Shown: one piece after another, positions 50,865 through 60,106 of the stretch
Position numbering within the stretch: the stretch's first letter is position 1
Layout of the letters: each line of letters opens with the position of its first letter
Origin: Bianquea renquensis
Lineage (GTDB): Bacteria > Bacillota > Clostridia > Lachnospirales > Bianqueaceae
Direction: 5' to 3'
Assembly (NCBI RefSeq): GCF_014384895.1
Contig: NZ_JACRSQ010000002.1
Span: 62,001 to 126,000 of the forward strand
DNA length: 64,000 bases
Notes under the pieces: generated by a model
The model's database searches: none
Told to the model about the DNA's origin: nothing
What the model saw: only the letters and a program-made list of their open reading frames with translations
Made by a program: the position numbers and the translations under genes

Positions 50865-52757
50865 GGCCGGCGTGCAAAAGAGAGGAAACGAGGCGGGAAC
50901 AGGGGACAAGGCTGGGAAAAATGAACGCCGGAGGAGGAAGATAGAGAGAAAGACCGGCGTGCAAAAAAGAGGAAAAGAGGCGGGAATTGGAAACAAGGCG
51001 GGGAAAAATGAACGCCGGAGATGGAGATAGAGAGAAAGACCGGCGTGCAAAAAAATAGGAAACGAGACGGGAGCAGGGGACAAGGCTGAGAAAAATGAAC
51101 GCCGGTGTTGGAGATAGAGAGACAAGCCGGCGTGCAAAAGAGAGCAAACGAGACGAGAACAGGGGACAAGGCTAGGAAAAATGAACGCCGGAGGAGGAAG
51201 ATAGAGAAAAAGACCGGCGTGCAAAACAGAGGAAAAGAGGCGGGAATTGGAAACAAGGCGGGGAAAACTGAACGCCGGAGATGGAGATAGAGAGAAAGAC
51301 CGGCGTGCAAAAAAGAGGAAACGAGGAGTGAACTGGAAACAAGGCGGGGAAAACTGAACGCCGGAGATGGAGATAGAGGGAAAGACCGGCGTGCAAAAAA
51401 GAGGAAAAAAGACGAGAACGGGGGACAAGGTTGGGAAAAATGAACGCCGGAGGAGGAAGATAGAGGGAAAGACCGGCGTGCAAAAAAGAGGAAACGAGAA
51501 GGAAGCAGGGGACAAGGCGGGGAAAACTGAACGCCGGAGGAGGAGATAGAGAGACAAGCCGGCGTGCAAAAAAGAGGAAACGAGACGAGAACAGGGGACA
51601 AGGCTGGAGAAAATGAACGCCGGAGGAGGGGGATAGAGAGAAAGGCCGGCGTGCAAAAAATAGGAAAAGAGACGGGAGCAGGGGATAAGGCTGGGGAAAA
51701 TGAACGTCGGAGATGGAGATAGAGAGAAGGACCGGCGTGCAAAAAATAGGAAAAGAGACGGGAGCAGGGAACAAGGCGGGAGAAACTGAAGGCCGGAGGA
51801 GGAGATAGAGAGACAAGCCGGCGTGCAAAAATAGGAAACGAGACGGGAGCAGTGGACAAGGCGGGAGAAACTGAAGGCCGGAGGAGGAGATAGAGAGACA
51901 AGCCGGCGTGCAAAAAAAGAGGAAACGAGGCGAGAACAGGAACAAGGCGGGGGAAAATGAACGCCGGTGTTGGAGATAGAGAAAAAGACCGGCGTGCAAA
52001 AAAGAGGAAACGAGGAGTGAACAGGAAACAAGGCGGGGAAAAATGAACGCCGGAGGAGGAAGATAGAGGGAAAGACCGGCGTGCAAAAAAGAGGAAACGA
52101 GGAGTGAACAGGAAACAAGGCGGGGAAAAATGAACGCCGGAGATGGAGATAGAGAAAAAGACCGGCGTGCAAAAAAGAGGAAACGAGGAGTGAACAGGAA
52201 ACAAGGCGGGGAAAAATGAACGCCGGAGATGGAGATAGAGGGAAAGACCGGCGTGCAAAAAAGAGGAAACGAGGCGAGAACTGGAAACAAGGCTAGGAAA
52301 AATAAACGCCGGTGTTGGAGATAGAGAGAAGGACCGGCGTGCAAAAAAGAGGAAACGAGAAGGGAGCAGGGGACAAGGCGGGGAAAAATGAACGCCGGAG
52401 GAGGAGATAGAGAGACAAGCCGGCGTGCAAAAAAGAGGAAACGAGGAGTGAACAGGAAACAAGGCGGGGAAAAATGAACGCCGGAGGAGGAAGATAGAGG
52501 GAAAGACCGGCGTGCCAAAAAGAGGAAAAAGACGAGAACAGGGGACAAGGCTAGGAAAAATAAACGCCGGAGGAGGAAGATAGAGAGAAAGAGCGGCGTG
52601 CAAAAGAGAGGAAACGAGACGAGAACAGGGGACAAGGCTGGGGAAAAATGAACGCCGGAGGAGGAAGATAGAGAGAAAGACCGGCGTGCCAAAAAGAGGA
52701 AACAAGGCTGGAGAAAATGAACGCCGGAGAGGAAGATAGAGAGAAAGACCAGCGTGC
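50865..52757. repeat. Array of 23 diverged 86-bp tandem repeats
   Basis: CCGGCGTGC (or a one-base variant) recurs 23 times from 50867 to 52749 at an average spacing of 85.5 bases. Each unit contains ACGCCGG, about 22 purine-rich bases, then CCGGCGT, an inverted repeat able to form a seven-pair stem, followed by a GA-rich linker. The plus strand is almost all A and G outside the stems. Units fall into subtypes in both the loop (GGAGGAGGAAG, GGAGATGGAG, GGTGTTGGAG) and the linker, reshuffled between units; the pair at 50953-51039 recurs at 51214-51300. Minus-strand reading frames of 467-685 codons are open in all three frames, an effect of composition and a period not divisible by three, not evidence of a protein. 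Confidence 0.9.
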
Positions 52758-52798
52758 AAATAAATAGAAAAAGAGATGGAGAAAGTGAACTAAATATC

Positions 52799-52826
52799 TT
52801 GACATTTCTGTATAAAATGGTACTAT
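52799..52826 (+). promoter_or_regulatory. Sigma-A promoter for the beta-helix protein gene
   Basis: TTGACA (52799-52804), 16-base spacer, TACTAT (52821-52826), right after the repeat array. Confidence 0.65.
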
Positions 52827-52873
52827 AAGGGGCGATCCACCAAATCTGATGCTACATTGGGAGGTAGATAAAG

Positions 52874-54826
52874 ATGAAGACATTTTTTGTTTCACCAGTA
52901 GGAAATGACAAAAATGTAGGGACAGAGCGGGAGCAAGCATTTTATACGCTCACGCGCGCGCGCGACGCCGTTCGGCTGGCAAAACAATCGGATGAGTTCG
53001 ATGGAGCATGTATCACAGTACTCAGTGGCAAATATTCAATGGCGCAGGGGCTACACCTGGACTGGCAGGATAGCGGTACTGAAGAGGCGCCCGTCATTTG
53101 GAAGGGAGAGGGGAAGCCGATATTTTCTGGTGCGATATCCATACAGGGCTTTCAGCCTGTAACAGACCCAGAGATTTTAGCGCGACTCCCGAAAGATGCG
53201 GCTCCCTTCGTTGTGGAGTGCGACTTGTTTGCACAAGGGGTACGGGACTTCGGTGTCTTTCGGAGCCGGGGAGGCGGTTTTACACTGCCCTCCCATATGG
53301 AGTTCTTTTATAAGAATCAGAGACAGACTCTCGCAAGGTGGCCCAATGATGGCTTCACACGAGTTGCAGGCTTAGTTCCGGGCCACATCAATACCTATGA
53401 GGAGCATGGGCATGAGCAGCAAGGTTCTGATACACATTTCTATTTTGAAGAGGATCGCCCGCTTCACTGGAAACATCCGGAAGAGGTGATCTTACATGGA
53501 TATTGGTCATGGGATTGGGCGGATCGATATATCAAACCAGTGCATTGGGATATGGAGAAGCACATTGTGGAAGTGGAAAGCCGGGTTGGAACTTATGACA
53601 TCCGTACCAATGCTAGATTTCGGTATATTAATGTCTTAGAAGAACTCGACTGTCCAGGAGAATGGTACGCGGATCGTCGAAGTGGAAAATTATATTTTTG
53701 GCCGCCAGATGCATTTGAAGAGGGGTATGCAGAAGTGTCCATGCTGGAGGAGGCATTTCTTACCCTCGATCATGTCAGCCATGTGGCGTTGGAAGGGCTA
53801 GCCTTCTGTTCGGGGAGAGCGACGGCAGTGGAAATCCAGGGCGGTCATCACATAGCGCTGCGCGATTGCCATTTTTACAATCTGGGCAGCAGCGGTGTCA
53901 ACGCTGTGGATACGACGGAGACCCTTTTGGATTCCTGTTCATTTGCCAATATGGGCGACGGGGGGATTACGATCTCCGGCGGGGACCGAAAGACGTTGAC
54001 GCCTTCCGGCAACCGGATCACCAACTGTGATATCCACCATTTTGGAGAGTGGTCTCGCTGCTATTGTCTAGGAATCTCGCTGAGTGGGGTGGGAATTCGA
54101 GTCGATCACAATTCCATCCATGACGCGCCGCAGGAAGCGTTGCATTACCATGGAAATGATCATATTATCGAATACAACGACTTCTATAATCTTTGTCAGG
54201 ACGCGGACGATTCGGGAGCGACTCACACGGGCCGTGATTGGACACAGCGAGGAACCGTGCTGCGGTACAACCGAGTCCATGGCGTTCAAAACCTAAGCAA
54301 CGCGGATCGAAAGGTCGGGATTGTTGGTATCTATCTTGATGATTGGGCTAGCGGGCAGATTGTGTACGGTAATCTTTTTGAAGATGTTTTTATGGGAGTG
54401 ATGGTGGGCAGTGGGCGCGACAATCTTTTAAAACAAAACGTATTTGTCAATTGTCACCGTGCCATAAGCTTTGACGCAAGAGGACTGACATGGGCACAAT
54501 ACTACTTTGACGGGCGAACGAATACGCTATTCGATCTGTTGGCAGAGATCGCGTACGAGGACACGCCGTATCTACAGCGATACCCACAGCTCGCATCTTT
54601 GCTGGAAGACGAACCAGTACTTCCGAAACATAACGCTTTCCTGGAGAACAAGGTCTGGGGCTGTGAGACCTGGATTCGCTTTGTCGATGGAATGTCAGAA
54701 GAAATTTTGCTTCTAAAAGACAATGAAATTCTTCCGGAAGCACCGTCGGGATGGCAACAGCGGACGGACCTGTATCCGGCGTTAACGGCAGGTAGCACTT
54801 TAGATCAAAATAGGAAGACAATCTGA
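52874..54826 (+). CDS. Right-handed parallel beta-helix protein (pectate-lyase-like fold)
   Basis: A 650-residue protein. It opens with FFVSPVGNDKNVGTEREQAF and TLTRARDAVR, the usual N-cap of bacterial beta-helix glycan enzymes, and continues with coils such as HHIALRDCHFYNLGSSGVNA, SFANMGDGGITISG, NRITNCDIHHFG and HDAPQEALHYHGNDHIIEYN. These suggest polysaccharide lyase or GH activity on uronate- or galactose-rich glycans. There is no signal peptide, unusual for the family, so it would act inside the cell. ATG 52874 follows GGGAGG. Confidence 0.85.
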   Translation: MKTFFVSPVGNDKNVGTEREQAFYTLTRARDAVRLAKQSDEFDGACITVLSGKYSMAQGLHLDWQDSGTEEAPVIWKGEGKPIFSGAISIQGFQPVTDPEILARLPKDAAPFVVECDLFAQGVRDFGVFRSRGGGFTLPSHMEFFYKNQRQTLARWPNDGFTRVAGLVPGHINTYEEHGHEQQGSDTHFYFEEDRPLHWKHPEEVILHGYWSWDWADRYIKPVHWDMEKHIVEVESRVGTYDIRTNARFRYINVLEELDCPGEWYADRRSGKLYFWPPDAFEEGYAEVSMLEEAFLTLDHVSHVALEGLAFCSGRATAVEIQGGHHIALRDCHFYNLGSSGVNAVDTTETLLDSCSFANMGDGGITISGGDRKTLTPSGNRITNCDIHHFGEWSRCYCLGISLSGVGIRVDHNSIHDAPQEALHYHGNDHIIEYNDFYNLCQDADDSGATHTGRDWTQRGTVLRYNRVHGVQNLSNADRKVGIVGIYLDDWASGQIVYGNLFEDVFMGVMVGSGRDNLLKQNVFVNCHRAISFDARGLTWAQYYFDGRTNTLFDLLAEIAYEDTPYLQRYPQLASLLEDEPVLPKHNAFLENKVWGCETWIRFVDGMSEEILLLKDNEILPEAPSGWQQRTDLYPALTAGSTLDQNRKTI

Positions 54827-54840
54827 AGACATACATTTAA

Positions 54841-54882
54841 AAGTCCCTCCTATCCGGCACAATACCTGATAGGAGGGACATT
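54841..54882. terminator. Bidirectional terminator
   Basis: GTCCCTCCTATC and GATAGGAGGGAC around a 13-base loop, with T stretches on both strands. It lies between the convergent beta-helix and surface-protein genes. Confidence 0.85.
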
Positions 54883-54911
54883 TTCAGATGTGCAAAGCAC
54901 AGGATAAAGCT

Positions 54912-57227
54912 TTATTCAGCTTTTCTTCTTTTGTGGTAAACCGTAATTCCGGCAATGCAGGTTCCAGACACAAGCAGCAGAGCAAACCAAAGCCACATTA
55001 TGCTGCTATCGCCGGTGTCTGGATTGGTTTCACCGGGATTTGTCGGATTGGTGGGCTGAGTCGGATCGGTTGTGTTGCCCGTTGCTGGAATCTCAACGGC
55101 AGCCTTCTTGTAGCCGCAAACCTCACATTCTTCATGCTTGCTGCCCTTTTCAGTAGCAGTCGCTTCCTTGTCTACCACCCACTTGAAACTGTGAGCTGTC
55201 GTGTCAGCCTTGTCACCGCAGTATGAGCACTCATGCCAGTGCTTGTCGGCATTGCGGCTCCATGTGGTTGCATAGTCGTGACCAAGAGACGGAATGACAA
55301 CGCTGTTGTGATTTGGGTCTGCAAGCCACTTGCCGCAGCTGGAGCAGGTCCAATATGCGATGTTTCCGGCCTCGGTGCAGGTGGCATCTTTGGGTTCAAC
55401 CTTTATCAAGTGATGTCCCTTGGCGGGCATTGTGCCGCCGCAGACGGAACAAGTTGCGGAATTATCGCAGGTCGGCTGGTTTACCGACGCGCTGTGATCG
55501 CACTCTGTCCAGTGTGCGTAGATGGTGGTGTTTTCGCTGAACTCGGTGTTCTCGGTGACCTGTGTGCTGTCCTCAATCTCCATGTACCAGCCGTCAAAGA
55601 TGTAGCCGACACGGGTGGGAGTGGGCAGAGAGGTCAGCTTGCCGTCCGCACCAGTGGTCAGCGATGTCGTTTCACATTCACCGCCGTTGGCATTGAGTGT
55701 GACGAAAATCAGTTTTGCCGTTCGGGTAATGTCTTTCTCGACATTCACGGCATAGCCGATGGTAACGGTTTCACTGTAGGCTTCGTAACCTTTCACCTCG
55801 GCAATATCCAGCGTATAAGTGCCCATCAATACTTGCTTGCCGAAATTGTATTCGCCGTCCGCATCTGTTTTAGCAGTGTATTTTACCTCATTGTCCTGAG
55901 AAAGCGTAATCGTAACATTGGCACTGCCGTCAACCAGCTTGCCGTGCAGGTTGGATTTGAAGTTTGGCACTTGACAATCAGCCTCGGCGAGAGTTACAGG
56001 AGTGAGACTGGCATTATTTGTAACCCTACCTGTGTCGGTATTCGACACTTTGACCTCGGTGCTATGGCTTACCTTGCAATTTGTGACCGTTATTTTTGCA
56101 TCATAGCTGTCGCTATATGGACGATACAACGGGTCTGCATAGGTGCCTCCCTGAATGCTGTCACTGTAAACTACGCAGCCCTTTAAGGTTGTATTTATAT
56201 AAGAATCACATGTGCCGATCAAGCCGGCCGCCGCATAGGCTGCCGACGTGATCGTTCCTCCCACCATGCAGTTTTCATAAGTATCCGCCAAATTTAAACA
56301 CTCGATCATACCAATCAGACCGCCGGTTCTGTAGTTGGTGCAGGTAACATTTACCGCCGCAGTGGAAAAGCAGTTATAGACACCGAACGCATTTCCCGCA
56401 CCGACGGTCATGTTATAGTAGTCCTTATAATAATCATACACATCGCCGAACGCTCCCACAAAACCACCGGTGTACATTTTGGTTGCGTCACCGCCGACAT
56501 TGATACTTCCACCCTGCACGGAGCAGTTGGAAATGTGGCAAATATCCGCATAGGCCACCAGACCGGCGGCATAACCGAAATTAGTCGGCTCGCCGTTTTG
56601 GGTGACGGTACAGTTCACCACAGAGATGTTTTCAAAGCTGGAAGCGACGGCAGTACCGGCAACGACAGCGGCATAAATATCCCGCTCGCTTTCGGGTTTA
56701 AGCCCATCAGAAACCGTTGCTGTACAGTTTTCAAAATAGAGATTTTTGATGTGTGCATGGATTAACTGGCTGAAAAAGCCGGCTTCATACTGCTGGCTTT
56801 TATATTCGTTGTTTCCCGGATTTGCGGATTCAAAGAAATTCTGATTCAGTTGCAAATTGGAAATCGTATATCCAGCACCGTCCAGTGTGCCGCAGAAGCT
56901 GAAAGGAACCCAGTCCTCCACATCGGACATATCAATATCCTTGGTCAGTTTGAAGTAATACCCGTGATAGCTGCCAAGACCGCAATCGTCCACTTTATCC
57001 AACTCGGCACGAGCATAATCATCCAAACTGTTAAGATATTCCTGCAATGCAAGGATATCTTCTTTGCAGGAGAGCAGATACGGGTCTGCTTCGGTACCGC
57101 TGCCGCCGCTGTAAGTGGGGGCGGTGGAGGGATCTGCCGCAAACGCCGTTATAGGCATAAGCCCCAGCACAAGCGCACAGCAGAGCAGGATACTCAGCAG
57201 CCTGTGCAGTTTCTTTTTCACTTTCAT
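54912..57227 (-). CDS. Cell-surface protein with InlB-type repeat and C-terminal sortase-like anchor
   Basis: A 771-residue exported protein. Signal peptide: basic MKVKKKLHRLL, hydrophobic LLCCALVLGLM and cleavage near AFAA. Residues about 40-430 begin with GSGTEADPYLLSC and form repeated short coils (GLUG/beta-helix-like) with many Asn/Cys turns. Residues about 510-570 form an InlB B-repeat (VTLNANGG, GYIFDGWYMEIEDS, FSENTTIYAHW). Then come Cys-pair modules (CSVCGG, WTCSSCGKW, CSYCGD, CEVCGYKKA), a Pro/Thr/Asn linker, NPDTG, a membrane helix (MWLWFALLLVSGTCIAGITV) and KRRKAE. NPDTG is in the position of an LPXTG motif. AAGGAGG precedes the start. It is likely an adhesin or glycan-binding surface protein. 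Confidence 0.88.
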   Translation of the reverse strand: MKVKKKLHRLLSILLCCALVLGLMPITAFAADPSTAPTYSGGSGTEADPYLLSCKEDILALQEYLNSLDDYARAELDKVDDCGLGSYHGYYFKLTKDIDMSDVEDWVPFSFCGTLDGAGYTISNLQLNQNFFESANPGNNEYKSQQYEAGFFSQLIHAHIKNLYFENCTATVSDGLKPESERDIYAAVVAGTAVASSFENISVVNCTVTQNGEPTNFGYAAGLVAYADICHISNCSVQGGSINVGGDATKMYTGGFVGAFGDVYDYYKDYYNMTVGAGNAFGVYNCFSTAAVNVTCTNYRTGGLIGMIECLNLADTYENCMVGGTITSAAYAAAGLIGTCDSYINTTLKGCVVYSDSIQGGTYADPLYRPYSDSYDAKITVTNCKVSHSTEVKVSNTDTGRVTNNASLTPVTLAEADCQVPNFKSNLHGKLVDGSANVTITLSQDNEVKYTAKTDADGEYNFGKQVLMGTYTLDIAEVKGYEAYSETVTIGYAVNVEKDITRTAKLIFVTLNANGGECETTSLTTGADGKLTSLPTPTRVGYIFDGWYMEIEDSTQVTENTEFSENTTIYAHWTECDHSASVNQPTCDNSATCSVCGGTMPAKGHHLIKVEPKDATCTEAGNIAYWTCSSCGKWLADPNHNSVVIPSLGHDYATTWSRNADKHWHECSYCGDKADTTAHSFKWVVDKEATATEKGSKHEECEVCGYKKAAVEIPATGNTTDPTQPTNPTNPGETNPDTGDSSIMWLWFALLLVSGTCIAGITVYHKRRKAE

Positions 57228-57380
57228 AAGAAATCCTCCTTGTTTCTTTCCGGCATTTAACCCGTTAATTTATCCTTGACGGCATTTGCTGTTGGGCAAC
57301 CAAGAGAGCGCGATTCAGCGCTATTTTTTGGCAATCTGGTGAAACGCATGGCTTGACATTTCCTGGGAAATAATTTTACC

Positions 57381-57596
57381 TTATCCTCTGTAGATTTGTT
57401 CGATCCGAGAAGACTCATTAATTCCATAGTACTCAATATAATCCACGCCAGTGAATTCATGGCGATTTTCGCCAAAGAGCCGCCGATAGTCTGCCAATGT
57501 TAGGACATCGTTTTTCGCGCCCATAGCAATGCCTTTTAGACAGATGGCAAAGCCCTTGGGGCACCCAATGAGTTTTTCCAGACGGTCATTAAGGAA
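57381..57596 (-). pseudogene. Fragment or very small gene downstream of a promoter
   Basis: An open minus-strand frame of 71 codons ends at TAA 57381-57383. It reads like real protein: LEKLIGCPKGFAICLKGIAM then GAKNDVLTLADYRRLFGENR and HEFTGVDYIEYYGIN. A 47-codon frame starts at ATG 57524, seven bases after AAAAGG. The preceding in-frame stop can be bypassed by one frameshift at about 57590, joining NKFDS to LNDRLEKL. I take it as either a decayed gene or a small peptide gene; not recognised. Confidence 0.4.
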
Positions 57597-57604
57597 TCAA
57601 ATTT

Positions 57605-57646
57605 ATTATACACCGGCCTCGCGAGTTCCGTCAAGGAACTCTTGTA
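57605..57646 (-). promoter_or_regulatory. Promoter overlapped by a palindrome
   Basis: Minus strand TTGACG (57634-57629), 18-base spacer, TATAAT (57610-57605). The -35 lies in the loop of a perfect inverted repeat GAGTTCC/GGAACTC (57623-57641), as an operator would. Confidence 0.5.
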
Positions 57647-57710
57647 GAGAAGAACTGTATTTTTGAGGGTCAGCTTTTTTTTAAAACCCTCTTTTCTGAA
57701 ACAGGAAGGC

Positions 57711-57719
57711 ATGGTATAA
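57711..57719 (+). promoter_or_regulatory. Extended -10 promoter for the GH94 gene
   Basis: TGGTATAAT with TATAAT at 57714-57719; no convincing -35. Confidence 0.5.
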
Positions 57720-57772
57720 TTATACAAAAGATGTCTGTTAACTAAACTAATATGATAAGAAAGGAAAATAAC

Positions 57773-60067
57773 ATGTACAGCTTCAATGACAGAAAAAAAG
57801 AGATAAAATTCGATAAGAGCAATCCACCGACCCCGTGGATGAATTATCTCACCAACGGCGTATTCACAACCATGATCTCTCAGGCAGGGGGCGGAGTCGC
57901 ATTCTACAAGTCACCCCAGATATGGAGAATCAACCATTACCGCTTCTTTCATCTGCCCACCGACCGCAGTGGCTTTTACACCTATATAAAGGACGGAAAA
58001 GACTACTGGTGTCCGACAGCAGAGCCGGCAAAAACTCGTCCGCAGTCGTGGAAGGCAACTCACGGTATGGGGTATACTGTCTACGATGCCAAAAGGCGTG
58101 GTCTTGCGGTGAAAGCCACATATTTTGTTGGAGAGTACGAAAATTGCCTGATCTGGAATCTCAGAATCAGAAGCAATACTGACCGCAAAATCACCATGTT
58201 CCCCTTTGTCGAACTGGGGATGATGGAATTTCAGCGCGAGCTTCAATGGCAGTGTTATAACAAGCATCAGCTTTCGGTATACAACATGGACGATGTCCTT
58301 GTATATAGGTACGGGGTCGAAATGCAGCCGCGCCCAGAGCAGACGCCCCTTGTATATTTTGCCGCGAATGTCCCGGTATCCGGGTTTGACGGCGACAGGG
58401 ATGAGTTTGTGGGAAGCTATTCCAGCGAGGAAAATCCCAAAAACGTCCAGGCCGGAAGATGCACGAACTCAACGCTTGCCGGGGGTGATCCCTGCTTTGC
58501 ACTCCAGCTGGACCTGGACCTCAAGGCTGGCGAGGAAAAAACCGTGAACATTTTCCTCGGCGTCGCCATGACGGAGGAGGAGATCAAGCGCTCGGTGGCG
58601 CACTGCCGTCAGGAGGACTTTGTGGGCCAATCCTTCAAAGCGCTCCAAAGACACTGGAACAACTATCTCAGCCGCTTTCACTGCGAGGTTCCCGATGAAA
58701 ACGTGCAGCGCATGGTCAACATCTGGAATCCCTATCAGGCGGAGCGCAACTTCCTTTTCTCAAGAAATATCTCCTACTACGCAACGGGAACCTTCCGTGG
58801 CGTGGGGTACCGCGATACCGCGCAGGATATTCTTGCGATGGTGCCATTCAGCCCAGACCGGGCGAAGGACAAAATCCAATTGCTTTTGGGCCAGCAGTAC
58901 AGCGATGGTCACGCCAATCATTACTTTTTCCCCGTGGAGGGATTTGACCCTGTTACCACGGTCCATTCCGATGATCACCTGTGGATCATCATGTCGGTGT
59001 ACGCTGTGGTGATGGAGACAGGCTCGCTTTCCTTCCTCCATAAGAAGGTTCCATTCTATGACGGAGGAACGGCAACCGTCTACGAGCATCTACAGAAATC
59101 GGTGGAGTTTACATGCCGCAATCTGGGCAGCCACGGGTTCCCACTTATGCTTCGATCCGACTGGAACGACATGCTCTACAAGGTTTGTCGTGAAGGAAAG
59201 GGCGAGAGCATCTGGACCTCCATGCAGTTTGGCACTGTTCTTCGCATGATGGAAGAGCTTGCGAAACTCATGGGCGAGGACGGCTCTGAATATGCACGTC
59301 TCTATGAAGAGCAGAAAAAACTTGTCAACAGCATTGCTTGGGATGGGGAGTGGTTCCGCCGCTGCATCACAGACGACGGCACCTTCATTGGCTCTAAGGA
59401 GCAGCCACAGGCGAAAATATGGCTGAATACCCAGTCGTGGTCCGTGATTTCCGGCATGGGAGACAGAGAGAAGTCCGAGAAGGCTATGGCAAGCGTTAAA
59501 AAGTATCTAGATACGGATCTCGGAATCAAAAAAATCGATCCCTCAATGAAGGACTATCCGTCGGCGGAGGATCCGCTCACATACTATAACAAGGGCTGTG
59601 GGGAAAATGGGTCGGTATTCTGTCACGCCAACACATGGGCGATCATTGCGGAGTGTATGCTCGGCAACGGAGATGCCGCATACAAATACTACCATCAGCT
59701 CCTTCCCATGGTCGCGCAGGAGAAAGCGGGCGAGTGGAGATACAAGGCGGAGCCGTATGTGTACGCCTCAAATATTTTTGGCCCGGAGAGTGATAAATTC
59801 GGCCTTGCAAACGTAAGCTGGCTGACCGGTACAGCCGCCTGGATGTACATTGCCATAACCCAGCATATACTTGGGATAAAGCCCACATGGGAGGGGCTTG
59901 CAATCAAGCCCTGCCTTCCCAGCGAATGGAAGACAGTGACGGTGAAGCGTACTTTCCGCGGCTGTGTGTATACCATTGAAATTGAAAACCAGGGCATTGG
60001 ATCGAAAGAGGTGGTGATCCCCCATGTCAAGGGGCGCAGAAGCCACAAAGTAAAGATAACCGTGTGA
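57773..60067 (+). CDS. Glycoside hydrolase family 94 glycosyl phosphorylase
   Basis: A 764-residue inverting phosphorylase that splits a beta-glucoside or related disaccharide with phosphate to give a sugar-1-phosphate. Family blocks: GGGVAFYKSPQIWRINHYRF, NPYQAERNFLFSRNISYYATG, FRGVGYRDTAQDILAM, the catalytic Asp in MLRSDWNDMLY, and GENGSVFCHANTWAIIAECML near the phosphate site. Cellobiose, chitobiose, laminaribiose and cyclic-glucan types share these, so the substrate is unknown. ATG 57773 follows AAAGGA; an ATG at 57752 lacks a site. No signal peptide, as expected for a cytoplasmic phosphorylase. Confidence 0.93.
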   Translation: MYSFNDRKKEIKFDKSNPPTPWMNYLTNGVFTTMISQAGGGVAFYKSPQIWRINHYRFFHLPTDRSGFYTYIKDGKDYWCPTAEPAKTRPQSWKATHGMGYTVYDAKRRGLAVKATYFVGEYENCLIWNLRIRSNTDRKITMFPFVELGMMEFQRELQWQCYNKHQLSVYNMDDVLVYRYGVEMQPRPEQTPLVYFAANVPVSGFDGDRDEFVGSYSSEENPKNVQAGRCTNSTLAGGDPCFALQLDLDLKAGEEKTVNIFLGVAMTEEEIKRSVAHCRQEDFVGQSFKALQRHWNNYLSRFHCEVPDENVQRMVNIWNPYQAERNFLFSRNISYYATGTFRGVGYRDTAQDILAMVPFSPDRAKDKIQLLLGQQYSDGHANHYFFPVEGFDPVTTVHSDDHLWIIMSVYAVVMETGSLSFLHKKVPFYDGGTATVYEHLQKSVEFTCRNLGSHGFPLMLRSDWNDMLYKVCREGKGESIWTSMQFGTVLRMMEELAKLMGEDGSEYARLYEEQKKLVNSIAWDGEWFRRCITDDGTFIGSKEQPQAKIWLNTQSWSVISGMGDREKSEKAMASVKKYLDTDLGIKKIDPSMKDYPSAEDPLTYYNKGCGENGSVFCHANTWAIIAECMLGNGDAAYKYYHQLLPMVAQEKAGEWRYKAEPYVYASNIFGPESDKFGLANVSWLTGTAAWMYIAITQHILGIKPTWEGLAIKPCLPSEWKTVTVKRTFRGCVYTIEIENQGIGSKEVVIPHVKGRRSHKVKITV

Positions 60068-60106
60068 CATGCAAATCGTGATGAAAAGCCGGGAGGGGGA
60101 CATTCC

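Noticed and set aside
50865..52757. CRISPR array
   Set aside because: Units vary throughout, there are no unique spacers or invariant 24-40-base repeats, and no cas genes are nearby.
50702..52759. Minus-strand frame of 685 codons, with 506- and 467-codon frames in the other two minus frames
   Set aside because: All three frames are open because the minus strand is pyrimidine-rich and the 86-bp period rotates frames. The first starts at TTG in pyrimidine-rich sequence with no ribosome site. No domain is seen, only Phe/Leu/Ser/Arg/Pro repeats.
55233..56186. Plus-strand 317-codon frame
   Set aside because: A shadow of the surface protein, whose signal peptide, InlB repeat and anchor are convincing.
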